Positions 1-6,786 are shown, numbered from the stretch's first letter. The stretch is DNA of 10,951 bases from an uncultured Clostridium sp. (GCA_900555075.1 USJO01000036.1:1-10951); one strand, 5' to 3'. Notes: a model not told the origin generated them from the sequence alone. Numbers and translations are program-made.

Positions 1-79
1 TGTTGGTAACATATACTTTGTTCTCCTATTACTACTAATAAATACATATTAAAGTCAGCGATAAATTACTATTTGTTAT

Positions 80-327
80 TTAATAAGAATTAAACCTGTC
101 TTGTGATAATGTCCCATTTTCTATTCCTTCTCCTGTTTTACAACTTACCCCATAAATATCTACTCCTATGGCTATATTTTTTACTTGATTTACATAGTTT
201 TCATAATCTTCTACTAAATCTATTTTAGTAAGAATAATAACTGAAATAGCCCCAGATTGCCAAGATTATGATTTGCTACTAAATTTTCTTTAAATCCATA
301 ATCTTTTATTGTGGTTTTTATATTCAT
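80..327 (-). pseudogene. rsgA: Remnant of an rsgA-like ribosome-assembly GTPase gene
   Basis: Intact RsgA (YjeQ/YloQ) is a GTPase of about 300-350 residues that acts in 30S subunit maturation. Here an ATG at 327 with an upstream AGAGGAAA site begins MNIKTTIKDYGFKENL, like the family's N-terminus. At about 262 the match jumps, in another frame, to WQSGAISVIILTKIDLVEDY, the stretch around the G4 (TKxD) motif. It continues through GVDIYGVSCKTGEG (G5 area) and then directly into IENGTLSQDRFNSY, which resembles the family's C-terminal end, before a TAA at 80-82. The OB-fold, the P-loop GxxGVGKS, the switch regions and the zinc-binding motif are all absent. At least two deletions, the first also shifting frame, are needed to explain this. 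The segment matches come from memory of the family and were not aligned. It cannot encode a working GTPase; a functional rsgA is presumably elsewhere. Confidence 0.8.
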
Positions 328-430
328 TTTCTTTTCCTCTTTTCTTAACTAATTTCTTTACTTAAGATAATACGGAATCCAATTTACTCTTACTATTTTT
401 CAAAAAATTTCCTTCTATTATTTGTTATTT

Positions 431-874
431 CTAAAAAATCAATCCTGCAATTAAACCAATTAGTGCACCAACAAATACTTGAATTGGTGTATGTCCTAAT
501 GCTTCTTGTAATTTTTCTTGTACTTGCAGATTTGATAGCCCTCGTGTATTTACAATTTCATTTAGGACTTTAGCCTGTTTTCCTGCCGCTCTTCTTACTC
601 CACATGCATCATACATAACGATAAAGGCAAATATAAGAGTTACGGCAAATATTGGAGAATCTACTCCTAAATTTTTTCCTATAAGTGTAGCAAGAGCTAT
701 TACAATAGCTGAATGAGAACTTGGCATTCCTCCTGCTCCTATTATTCTTTTGAAATTAATTTTTTGGGTTGTACATAAGTCATATATTAGTTTGAAGGAT
801 TGTATACAAAACCATAATATAATTGGTACATAAATATATTTATTTGTTATAAACATCATAAAATTATTTTTCAT
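431..874 (-). CDS. Divergent PAP2 family (DUF212, YuiD-like) membrane protein
   Basis: A 147-residue integral membrane protein of the DUF212 family (COG1963), distantly related to PAP2 phosphatases. The family signature blocks are all present: GGMPSSHS at residues 48-55, DACGVRRAAGKQA at 89-101 and LGHTPIQV near the C-terminus at 127-134. SSHS corresponds to the PAP2 SGH phosphate-binding motif. Hydrophobic stretches lie near 14-30, 55-68, 74-90 and 132-146. The ATG at 874 has an AGAGGAG site eight bases upstream, and the length is normal for the family. It lies 41 bases after the ABC permease with no visible terminator between them, so it is probably the last gene of the GntR-ABC operon. Substrate and reaction are unknown for the family. 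A lipid-phosphate role (for example undecaprenyl or phospholipid phosphates) is inference from the PAP2 relationship. Confidence 0.9.
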   Translation of the reverse strand: MKNNFMMFITNKYIYVPIILWFCIQSFKLIYDLCTTQKINFKRIIGAGGMPSSHSAIVIALATLIGKNLGVDSPIFAVTLIFAFIVMYDACGVRRAAGKQAKVLNEIVNTRGLSNLQVQEKLQEALGHTPIQVFVGALIGLIAGLIF

Positions 875-915
875 TACTATTTCTCCTCTTGGTTTTAAAC
901 CCTTTATACAATTTT

Positions 916-1707
916 TTATTCAATATTAACACCTTTTTTGAGTTGTTTCTTTCCTAAAATATAATAGAACATTATATAAACCAAATAGATGCCAATTCCT
1001 ACGTACATAATGGACTTTATTGCATCAACATTAATAATATCTGTAGTATTAATTAGATTCATAATGTTTGAATTAAATAATCCATAAACATAAATTAATC
1101 CTAATGTTAATGCTTGTGTTAGAAAGTATAATGCAAAACTTATGATAAGTGTTTTTACCATTTTATTTTGATTTGATTTATGACCTATTATTATGCCAAC
1201 ATATCCTATCAAAACTATAAACATAATTTCTAAAAATATTACAAAAGAAATTAATAGTAATAAATTTAGTACTGTTGTATTGTATGTTTCTGCTGCAAGT
1301 TCTAACATTGATTTAAGAACTTGCATATTTGCTTCTGAATAATAGCATATAAATAAACATGCTACGCTAACTACAACTGTAGTAAAAACACATATTATAG
1401 CAGCAATTACTTTTGAAGCATATATTGTTTTCTTCTCTACTGGCAAGGTGTGTGTAAGATATGATTCATCTTTATATACATTTCTAATGAATCTTGCCCA
1501 TAACCTCATTAAGCAATTTATTAAACCACTTACCATCATACTTATTGCAATTCCAAATGTAATTTGAGTTACCACTGAAAAAACAAGTGAATTTTCTATT
1601 GCACTTAAACCTCTGCCTATAATTGAGAATATAAATGATAAAATATAAAATATTACTACCACTTTATATACCCATTTTAAATCATATTTTAATATTCTTC
1701 CTAACAT
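916..1707 (-). CDS. ABC-2 type transporter permease subunit
   Basis: A 263-residue membrane protein with about six predicted transmembrane stretches, near residues 13-30, 42-65, 97-122, 145-175, 184-210 and 232-251. A cytoplasmic loop carries ESYLTHTLPVEKKTIYASK (81-99). This 'THTLPV ... SKV' block recurs in Bacillota ABC-2-like permeases encoded beside GntR regulators. The ATG at 1707 overlaps the end of the ATPase gene by seven bases. It has a perfect AGGAGG site just upstream, inside the ATPase frame, which suggests translational coupling. The protein should form the membrane channel, probably as a homodimer, for the ATPase encoded upstream. Cargo is unknown. By analogy with Ytr-type and other GntR-controlled exporters it may respond to cell-envelope stress or antimicrobial peptides, but nothing in the sequence fixes this. 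Confidence 0.85.
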   Translation of the reverse strand: MLGRILKYDLKWVYKVVVIFYILSFIFSIIGRGLSAIENSLVFSVVTQITFGIAISMMVSGLINCLMRLWARFIRNVYKDESYLTHTLPVEKKTIYASKVIAAIICVFTTVVVSVACLFICYYSEANMQVLKSMLELAAETYNTTVLNLLLLISFVIFLEIMFIVLIGYVGIIIGHKSNQNKMVKTLIISFALYFLTQALTLGLIYVYGLFNSNIMNLINTTDIINVDAIKSIMYVGIGIYLVYIMFYYILGKKQLKKGVNIE

Positions 1708-2396
1708 TTAAAATACCTCCTAAATATTTCATCTATTGATGATTTTTCTTTCTTTCTAAGTTCGTCTGCTGAAGATGTTAAAATAATTTCTCCATTATCT
1801 ATAAAAATTACTTCATCTAAAATCCTTTCAATATCTGAAATTAAGTGTGTTGAAATAATTACACTTGCACCTTCTGAAAAATTAGAAAGTATTGTGTCTA
1901 GTATATAATCTCTTGTTGCTGGGTCTACTCCTCCTAATGGTTCATCTAATACATAAAGTTCAGCATTTCTACTCATAACAAGAATTAGTTGTAGTTTTTC
2001 TTGCATGCCTTTTGACATTTTTGATATTTTTGTATTAATGTCTAAGTTCAAATCTTTTAATAATTTAATTGCCTTTTGTGTATCAAAATTTTTATAGAAT
2101 TCTTCAAAATATTTGATAACTTGTTTTATTGTCATTTCTTTATCTAAATATGTTCTTTCTGGCAAGTAAGATATAATTTCTTTTGACTTTACTCCAGGCT
2201 TTTCTCCATTTATTAAAATCTCCCCACTTGTAGGTGTTAATAAGTCATTTATTAGTTTTATTAATGTACTTTTTCCAGTTCCATTTTTTCCTAAAAGTCC
2301 TATTATTTTTCCTCTTGGAATTTTTAAATTAATATCTTTCAGAATTTGCTTATTATCAAATTCTTTGTATAAATGTTTACATTCTAATAATTCCAT
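1701..2396 (-). CDS. ABC transporter ATP-binding protein (YtrB-like)
   Basis: A 231-residue nucleotide-binding subunit with every hallmark of an active ATPase: Walker A GKNGTGKST (36-44), signature region MSKGMQ (127-132), Walker B LYVLDEP with the catalytic Glu at 152, D-loop GGVD (155-158) and the switch His184 in STHL. The usual Q-loop glutamine region reads YLPE (78-81), a variation I recall from YtrB-type exporters. The C-terminus is short, so there is no added regulatory domain. The start codon at 2396 overlaps the stop of the upstream GntR gene by one base (TAATG), and the gene's own end overlaps the permease start. The three genes are therefore one translationally linked unit. It energises the partner permease at the cytoplasmic face of the membrane. 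Confidence 0.93.
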   Translation of the reverse strand: MELLECKHLYKEFDNKQILKDINLKIPRGKIIGLLGKNGTGKSTLIKLINDLLTPTSGEILINGEKPGVKSKEIISYLPERTYLDKEMTIKQVIKYFEEFYKNFDTQKAIKLLKDLNLDINTKISKMSKGMQEKLQLILVMSRNAELYVLDEPLGGVDPATRDYILDTILSNFSEGASVIISTHLISDIERILDEVIFIDNGEIILTSSADELRKKEKSSIDEIFRRYFKC

Positions 2397-2761
2397 TATT
2401 TATTTCCTCCTAACTCCTGCAAGTAAATTTTTGTTTCTTCATAGGTTATACCTATATTTTTCATATCATTCAAGAAATTATTTATTTTTTCTTCTGCCAA
2501 TTCTTTTTTAATTCTTTCAATTAATTCTTTATTATTTGTTACAAATTTTCCATTTGTTCTTTCTGTATAAACTAAACCTTCATTTTCTAGTTCCACTAAA
2601 GCTTTTTGCATTGTGTTAGGATTTACCCTTGTGGTAAGTGCTAGCTCTCTTACAGATGGTAATCTTTCCCCTACTTTTAGTTTTCCTGAAACTATCTCTT
2701 TTCTTAATCTTTCCACTAATTGAATATAAATTGGTCTTTCATTATCAAAAATATAATCCAA
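2396..2761 (-). CDS. GntR-family transcriptional regulator, YtrA subfamily
   Basis: With the TTG at 2761 as start, this is a 121-residue repressor beginning MDYIFDNERPIYIQLVERL, the usual opening of YtrA-type GntR proteins. The winged helix spans about residues 10-74, with the recognition region LPSVRELALTTRVNPNTMQKA followed by the wing at YTERTNGKFV. Only a short helical C-terminal tail of about 45 residues follows, as in YtrA proteins, with no room for a ligand domain of the FadR or HutC kind. A longer reading frame runs back to a TTG at 2803, but that codon falls in the -10 box of a near-perfect promoter, so it cannot be the start. An AGAAAGGA site sits about nine bases before the TTG at 2761. 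It is the first gene of the operon and likely represses it through the inverted repeat at 2782-2803. Confidence 0.9.
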   Translation of the reverse strand: MDYIFDNERPIYIQLVERLRKEIVSGKLKVGERLPSVRELALTTRVNPNTMQKALVELENEGLVYTERTNGKFVTNNKELIERIKKELAEEKINNFLNDMKNIGITYEETKIYLQELGGNK

Positions 2762-2781
2762 AATAATTTTCCTTTCTATTG

Positions 2782-2803
2782 TTGTATTACTTGCATAATA
2801 CAA
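2782..2803. promoter_or_regulatory. Inverted-repeat operator for the GntR regulator
   Basis: TTGTATTA (2782-2789), six bases, then TAATACAA (2796-2803) form a perfect inverted repeat with 8-base arms. It touches the last base of the -10 box and covers the expected transcription start. A dimeric repressor bound here would block RNA polymerase. Spacing and position fit autorepression by the adjacent YtrA-type regulator; binding itself is inferred. Confidence 0.7.
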
Positions 2804-2831
2804 TAATACTACTCTGATTTTCCTTTGTCAA
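2803..2831 (-). promoter_or_regulatory. Sigma-A promoter of the GntR-ABC operon
   Basis: On the minus strand TTGACA (2831-2826) is followed by a 17-base spacer and TATTAT (2808-2803). That is a perfect -35, ideal spacing and five of six matches in the -10. Transcription should start near 2796, giving a leader of about 35 bases before the TTG start at 2761. Confidence 0.85.
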
Positions 2832-3127
2832 CACTTTTTTTAAAAAATATTAACACAAAAAAAATAATTTCAAAGAATACTCATCCAGCACTTCATTTTT
2901 TATACATCATCCGAAAGTTCGTGATGCAATATAAAATTTTATTGGGACAGTAGCATAATGCCAAAAAACAACCTCCTACATAATTTTGTATATATTATGC
3001 GGGAGGTGTTTGATTAGTAAAGTTATAAGATTATGTCAAACAGAATCTCATTAACACTCTGTCAAACGAGCTTTCGCTACTACAACTCTATAGTAAAGCA
3101 TTATAATTGTTTTATCTATTTACACAT
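2832..3127. other. Intergenic region between the aldolase gene and the GntR operon
   Basis: No gene is supported here. It contains the aldolase terminator (2963-3007). It also contains a hairpin-forming stretch at 2905-2926, with CATCA/TGATG outer arms and CGAA/TTCG inner arms separated by a two-base bulge, and a 12-base palindrome ATAAAATTTTAT at 2931-2942. TGTCAAAC occurs twice in direct orientation at 3034-3041 and 3060-3067, 26 bases apart. On the minus strand each copy reads as a -35-like TTGACA, but no matching -10 follows. Only the terminator can be assigned a role. Confidence 0.5.
2963..3007 (-). terminator. Rho-independent terminator of the aldolase gene
   Basis: On the minus strand the arm 3007-2994 pairs with 2984-2971 (ACCTCC/GGAGGT plus ATTATG/CATAAT, one wobble and one mismatch) around a 9-base loop. 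TTGTTTTTT follows down to 2963. It lies about 120 bases past the aldolase stop codon. Confidence 0.75.
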
Positions 3128-4015
3128 TTATGTGATTGATGCATTATATATTTTAGTAATTGCCTCATTTAATTTTTGGTCAAATTCTTCTTGCGTTTGG
3201 TTAACATTTAAGTCTTGTAATAGGGCTCTTGAAAAGCTTGCTATCATTCTATTGTTTTGAGCAAGTAATTTTACTGCTTCTTCCATATCGTATCCACCAG
3301 ATAATGCTACTATTCTTACAACACTATTATAGTCATATAAATCCAGATAATAATTTGCTACTGTTGGTATTGTGAATTTAAACATAATTTTATCTTTTTC
3401 ATTCCAATTATCTAAGTGTTTCTTTACTTCTGCTTTTAATATTTCTTCGCATTTTTCCTTTTCTGGTGCATTTATATCTACTTCTGGTTCTATAATTGGA
3501 ACCAAACCTGCATCACATATTATTTTAGCAACTTCAAATTGTTGCTTTACAATATTTTTTATTCCTTGTTCGTTTGGTTCATATATAACAGATCTCATTT
3601 TTGTACCAAAAACATTTTTTTCTTTAGCTTCTTTTAGTTGTTCTGAAAGATTTGGTATTTCTTTCATTAATTTTACACCATCTTCTTGTTCTTGTAATCC
3701 TTTATCAACCTTTAAGAATGAAACTATACGTTTTTGATTCCATAAATAGTCTGCTGTGTATTCATCATTAACTTTTGAAATCATTGTTTTTTCGAATAAT
3801 ATTGCTCCTATTATATGTTCATTTGTAAATGCTTTGCTTGTAAAAACTCTTTTTCTCATTTCATGTATCAAGTTAAACATTTCCTCTTCTGTTGTATATT
3901 CACTTTCTAGTATTCCATATTTTTTTAACGTTTTGCTACTACTACCCCCACTTTGATCTAATGCAGCTATGAATCCTTTCTGATTTTTTACAATTTCATA
4001 CATTTCATTGTTCAT
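3128..4015 (-). CDS. fda: Class I fructose-bisphosphate aldolase
   Basis: The 295-residue cytosolic enzyme cleaves fructose 1,6-bisphosphate to dihydroxyacetone phosphate and glyceraldehyde 3-phosphate (EC 4.1.2.13) through a Schiff base. The N-terminal GFIAALDQSGGS block is typical of the Staphylococcus Fda-type class I enzymes. IIEPEVDI carries the acid/base Glu176, and MFKFTIPT carries the Schiff-base Lys213; the 37-residue gap matches the S. aureus pair Glu175/Lys212. The C-terminal phosphate-binding ALSGGY is present. Length is normal for the family. The frame can be read back to a TTG at 4021, but AGGGTAGG is then only two bases from the codon. The ATG at 4015 has proper spacing and gives MNNEMYE, matching relatives, so it is preferred. 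The gene stands alone between its own promoter and terminator, consistent with independent glycolytic expression. Confidence 0.95.
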   Translation of the reverse strand: MNNEMYEIVKNQKGFIAALDQSGGSSSKTLKKYGILESEYTTEEEMFNLIHEMRKRVFTSKAFTNEHIIGAILFEKTMISKVNDEYTADYLWNQKRIVSFLKVDKGLQEQEDGVKLMKEIPNLSEQLKEAKEKNVFGTKMRSVIYEPNEQGIKNIVKQQFEVAKIICDAGLVPIIEPEVDINAPEKEKCEEILKAEVKKHLDNWNEKDKIMFKFTIPTVANYYLDLYDYNSVVRIVALSGGYDMEEAVKLLAQNNRMIASFSRALLQDLNVNQTQEEFDQKLNEAITKIYNASIT

Positions 4016-4131
4016 TTTCAATACCTACCCTTTAAATTATTTAGATTTTCAATGGATTAATCTATAAACCTATTGTTTGTGGTTTTTAAGCTATTATTCG
4101 TTCTGCTTTCTTTGAATTGATTTCTAGTAGT

Positions 4132-4160
4132 ATTATAAAATTTTATTATTAAATTGTCAA
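4132..4160 (-). promoter_or_regulatory. Consensus sigma-A promoter of the aldolase gene
   Basis: On the minus strand TTGACA (4160-4155), a 17-base spacer and TATAAT (4137-4132) form an exact consensus sigma-A promoter. The start site should fall near 4125, giving an untranslated leader of about 110 bases before the ATG at 4015. The leader could form only a weak AAACC/GGTTT hairpin; no known riboswitch was recognised. Confidence 0.85.
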
Positions 4161-4223
4161 TACAAAATAATATCTATTTAATGGCTATAAATTTTTTCTC
4201 CTTTTTTTGTTATCCTATAACTA

Positions 4224-5516
4224 TTATATCATAGTCCTAACCTTGATTGTCATATCTGGTGTACCTATATATACGTCTCTATCTCCTTCTATAGTGTGCG
4301 ATTTTATTATTGTATATTCGCTATACTTATAAATCATACTTCCACCATCTTTAATCATATCTCCTGTAATATATTTATTGTCCAGGTCTTTATTTGCTCT
4401 TGCTATTATCGCATCTAATGTTACTTTTCCACTTTTTAATGCTTCTTCTAGTGTTAACTCCTCTCCATCTACTCTTACATTCACACTCTTTAGTCCATAG
4501 TAGTACAAGTCATATTCTGAGTTGTATTTACACAAATCTTTATTGTTCAAAATTTTATTCAACTTTTTATTAGATGCCTTTTCAACTGATAATATAAAGT
4601 CTGGATATCCATCTGCTGATATATTATTTGAATCAATTTGTGCTGGATATGTTTCTTTTATTATACCTTTATATGTTATCAATACTTTTCTTCCTACTCC
4701 ATATAAATAGTCCATATGGTCTGTTCCATAATTTATGCAGATTTTATCTGATGACTTTCTTTCTTCTTCATCTTCATTTGGTTCTACTATCATATATGTT
4801 GTTGTTTCTTCTAGCACAGTTCCTATAAATTGCTTTTCTTCTGCTTTTTCTGTTATAAGTTTTTTCATATCACATTCAAATATACTTTTTATCAAAGTAA
4901 TTACTTCATCTTGTGATAAATTTGTTGTTTCAACTACAAAATTTATATCGTTATATTTGAATATACACACATAAAACACTTTGTTATTTGCAGTATTTTT
5001 AGCTTTGCTAAATAATATTGAAACTTCATTGCCATTAATTAGTGATTTTTTATAATCAGCCTCATTATCCATATTATTATAATCAGTATATGGTTCTTCA
5101 CCTATTGCCATACTTATATGGAAATCTTTGTCTCCACCTTTAAAATACAAACAAATATCATGTAGTTTATTATACTTCTTTTGGTTAGAATCTTCCCTAA
5201 TATACCCCGCAATTGCTCTTGATAAACTTATACTAGAAGGATAATTTAGTTTTTCTAGTTCTTCTAAACCTTCTGTAAAATTTCTACCATATATATCATA
5301 GCTTATTAATTTCATTCTATTTTCATCATTTAGTACTATATAGTCCTCTATTTGTGTATTATTAACATTTACAGGTGGTGCATAATCATATCCCCAAGTA
5401 CTAAAAAATACAGGTTTGTTGTTTTTCATTCTGTTTATATCAATTAAGTATAGTACACCTAGAATTAATATTATTGCTAAAATTACTACTAAAACAATTA
5501 AAATTTTCTTTTTCAT
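4224..5516 (-). CDS. Membrane-anchored extracytoplasmic protein of unknown function
   Basis: A 430-residue protein I cannot name. Residues 1-25 are MKKK plus a strongly hydrophobic run without a lipobox cysteine, so it is probably an uncleaved N-terminal anchor with the rest outside the cell. KPVFFSTWGYDYAPP (34-48) is a short motif I recall from small Clostridia hypothetical proteins. Residues about 60-220 alternate strands and helices and end in a pattern reminiscent of DUF4367-type domains. Residues about 229-296 (GTVLEE, MIVEPNEDEEERKSSDKI, VGRKVLITYKG, ETYPAQI) resemble a small OB-like DUF3221-type domain. Residues about 310-425 form a further module with LTLEEALKSGKVT, DGGSMIYKYSEYTIIK and DRDVYIG. 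An AAGGTGA site precedes the ATG. It is monocistronic, with no clear promoter or terminator recognised. Role unknown; domain labels are from pattern memory. Confidence 0.85.
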   Translation of the reverse strand: MKKKILIVLVVILAIILILGVLYLIDINRMKNNKPVFFSTWGYDYAPPVNVNNTQIEDYIVLNDENRMKLISYDIYGRNFTEGLEELEKLNYPSSISLSRAIAGYIREDSNQKKYNKLHDICLYFKGGDKDFHISMAIGEEPYTDYNNMDNEADYKKSLINGNEVSILFSKAKNTANNKVFYVCIFKYNDINFVVETTNLSQDEVITLIKSIFECDMKKLITEKAEEKQFIGTVLEETTTYMIVEPNEDEEERKSSDKICINYGTDHMDYLYGVGRKVLITYKGIIKETYPAQIDSNNISADGYPDFILSVEKASNKKLNKILNNKDLCKYNSEYDLYYYGLKSVNVRVDGEELTLEEALKSGKVTLDAIIARANKDLDNKYITGDMIKDGGSMIYKYSEYTIIKSHTIEGDRDVYIGTPDMTIKVRTMI

Positions 5517-5824
5517 AAAATCACCTTTTACCTTTTTAATATAATATCATTAAAAGTCTTAAAAGGTTTCAAAAATTTTTATTTTTCTAAAAATGTGTAT
5601 ACAGCCCCAAATATTTTCATTAATTATTTGTTTTATTTCTTTCTCTCCTTTGTTTTTGGTTTTTTAAAAATTGTTGTATTTGGAAAAATCCTATATTGCT
5701 CAAAGTAAAAGCCATTTCCCCTATTTTGTAAATTGTATAATAAGAAATTACAAATTGCAATACTTTTTGCAATTTGTAACATAAATATAATATTAATGTA
5801 ATATTTTACTTTATTTTTAATTAA
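5517..5824. other. Intergenic region with no recognised gene
   Basis: Besides the hairpin at 5748-5779 this stretch holds an imperfect inverted repeat (ACCTTTTTAA near 5528 and TTAAAAGGT near 5560) upstream of the 430-residue protein gene. There are also two very short minus-strand frames, 13 and 31 codons. Neither small frame has a well-placed ribosome binding site or a recognisable product. No convincing promoter was found, though the 430-residue protein gene must have one nearby. Confidence 0.5.
5748..5779 (-). terminator. Hairpin terminator of the ZIP transporter gene
   Basis: TTACAAATTGCAA (5748-5760) and TTGCAATTTGTAA (5767-5779) are perfect 13-base inverted arms around a 6-base loop, about 45 bases past the ZIP stop codon. 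On the minus strand it is followed by TTTCTTATT, a broken T-tract. The stem is AT-rich, so it may terminate weakly. Confidence 0.6.
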
Positions 5825-6622
5825 TTATCCCAAAGCAACATCTAGTATCATCATTAATATGAATCCAGCTATAACTCCTAAAGTTGATAAATTCTTATTT
5901 GTTTTTATTGATTCTGGTAATAATTCTCTTGCTACTACTACTAACATTGCACCTGCTGCAAATGCTAATAAAAATGGCAACATACTTCTTATATACATTA
6001 CTAAAACTGTACCTATTATGGCAGATACTGGCTCAACTAAAGCTGACGCCTGCCCTATCATAAAACTTTTGAATCTTGAGTAACCTTCTCTTCTTAATGG
6101 CAAGGATACTGCTGCTCCTTCTGGAAAGTTTTGAATTCCTATACCTAGTGCAAGCATTACTGCTCCAATTAATGTCATTCCTGGCACTCCACTTGCTATT
6201 CCTCCAAATGCTACCCCAATTGCCATACCTTCTGGTATATTGTGTATGGTAATTGCTGATATTAAAAGTATACTTCTTTTTAATGATGTGGCATCTTTAA
6301 AATCTTTTTTGCTTTTTAATACTTGATCTAGAAATGTATCAGATAATAATACAAACAATCCTCCTGCTATAAAGCCTATAGTTGGTAGGAGCCATACTAT
6401 GTATCCAAGCTCTTCTGATAGTTCAATAGCAGGGGCAAGTAAGGACCAAAATGAAGCTGCAATCATTACCCCACCACTAAAGCCTAAGATGGTATCTAAT
6501 ACTCTTTTATTCATTTCCTTAAAAAAGAAAACAACTACAGCTCCTAGTGATGTTACTCCCCATGTAAATATTGTTGCAAGCATTGCTTGAATTACTGGTG
6601 TTAAATTTTCAAACCAATTCAC
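5825..6622 (-). CDS. ZIP-family divalent metal transporter (GufA/ZupT type)
   Basis: A 265-residue integral membrane protein with about eight transmembrane segments. The paired metal-site motifs of the ZIP family are intact: HNIPEGMAIG at 127-136 in TM4 and QNFPEGAAVS at 164-173 in TM5. The GufA-branch blocks PLRREGYSR (175-183) and ARELLPES (231-238) are also present. The TM3-TM4 loop (about 100-115) is lysine-rich, not the histidine-rich loop of many eukaryotic members. ZIP proteins bring zinc, iron, manganese or related divalent ions into the cytoplasm, and the ion here cannot be told from sequence. The ATG at 6622 has a GGGGTGA site about ten bases upstream. The gene is monocistronic, following the terminator of the prfB operon and ending in its own hairpin. 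A palindrome upstream (6693-6713) is a candidate metal-dependent regulatory site. Confidence 0.93.
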   Translation of the reverse strand: MNWFENLTPVIQAMLATIFTWGVTSLGAVVVFFFKEMNKRVLDTILGFSGGVMIAASFWSLLAPAIELSEELGYIVWLLPTIGFIAGGLFVLLSDTFLDQVLKSKKDFKDATSLKRSILLISAITIHNIPEGMAIGVAFGGIASGVPGMTLIGAVMLALGIGIQNFPEGAAVSLPLRREGYSRFKSFMIGQASALVEPVSAIIGTVLVMYIRSMLPFLLAFAAGAMLVVVARELLPESIKTNKNLSTLGVIAGFILMMILDVALG

Positions 6623-6692
6623 TATTGTTCACCCCATATTACATATTATGTTTTTATTTTTTATGATGCTACACGAACTGCCAGAAAGGCTA

Positions 6693-6713
6693 AAGAATTA
6701 TGACAAAATTCTT
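6693..6713. promoter_or_regulatory. Palindrome upstream of the ZIP gene
   Basis: AAGAATT (6693-6699), seven bases, then AATTCTT (6707-6713) form a perfect inverted repeat about 70 bases before the ZIP start codon. It could be an operator for a metal-responsive repressor or a small RNA hairpin in the leader. I do not recognise it as a standard Fur, Zur or MntR box, and the promoter around it is not clear. Confidence 0.35.
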
Positions 6714-6786
6714 ATATGCTTTAAATATTAACGCTTAGATTTACTCAAAGAATCTTTAATTAAAATTAGTACCAATAAAAAATTTT

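Noticed and set aside
1..28. AGGAGA site followed by an ATG at 12-10 (MLPT) at the left edge, minus strand
   Set aside because: Spacing is plausible for a downstream gene start, but only four codons are visible, too few to support a feature.
3034..3067. Two TTGACA sequences on the minus strand as tandem promoters
   Set aside because: Neither is followed by a -10 box at 16-18 bases; treated as a short direct repeat only.
3033..3260. Plus-strand frame overlapping the aldolase gene end
   Set aside because: Most of it is the opposite strand of the aldolase; no ribosome binding site or recognisable product.
4203..4223. GTTAT-AGG-ATAAC hairpin as terminator of the 430-residue protein gene
   Set aside because: On the minus strand it is followed by A residues, not T; the stem is only five AT-rich pairs.
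5600..5740. Minus-strand mini-frames of 13 and 31 codons between the ZIP gene and the 430-residue protein gene
   Set aside because: Ribosome binding sites are misplaced (one overlapping the start, one more than 20 bases away) and the products are not recognisable.
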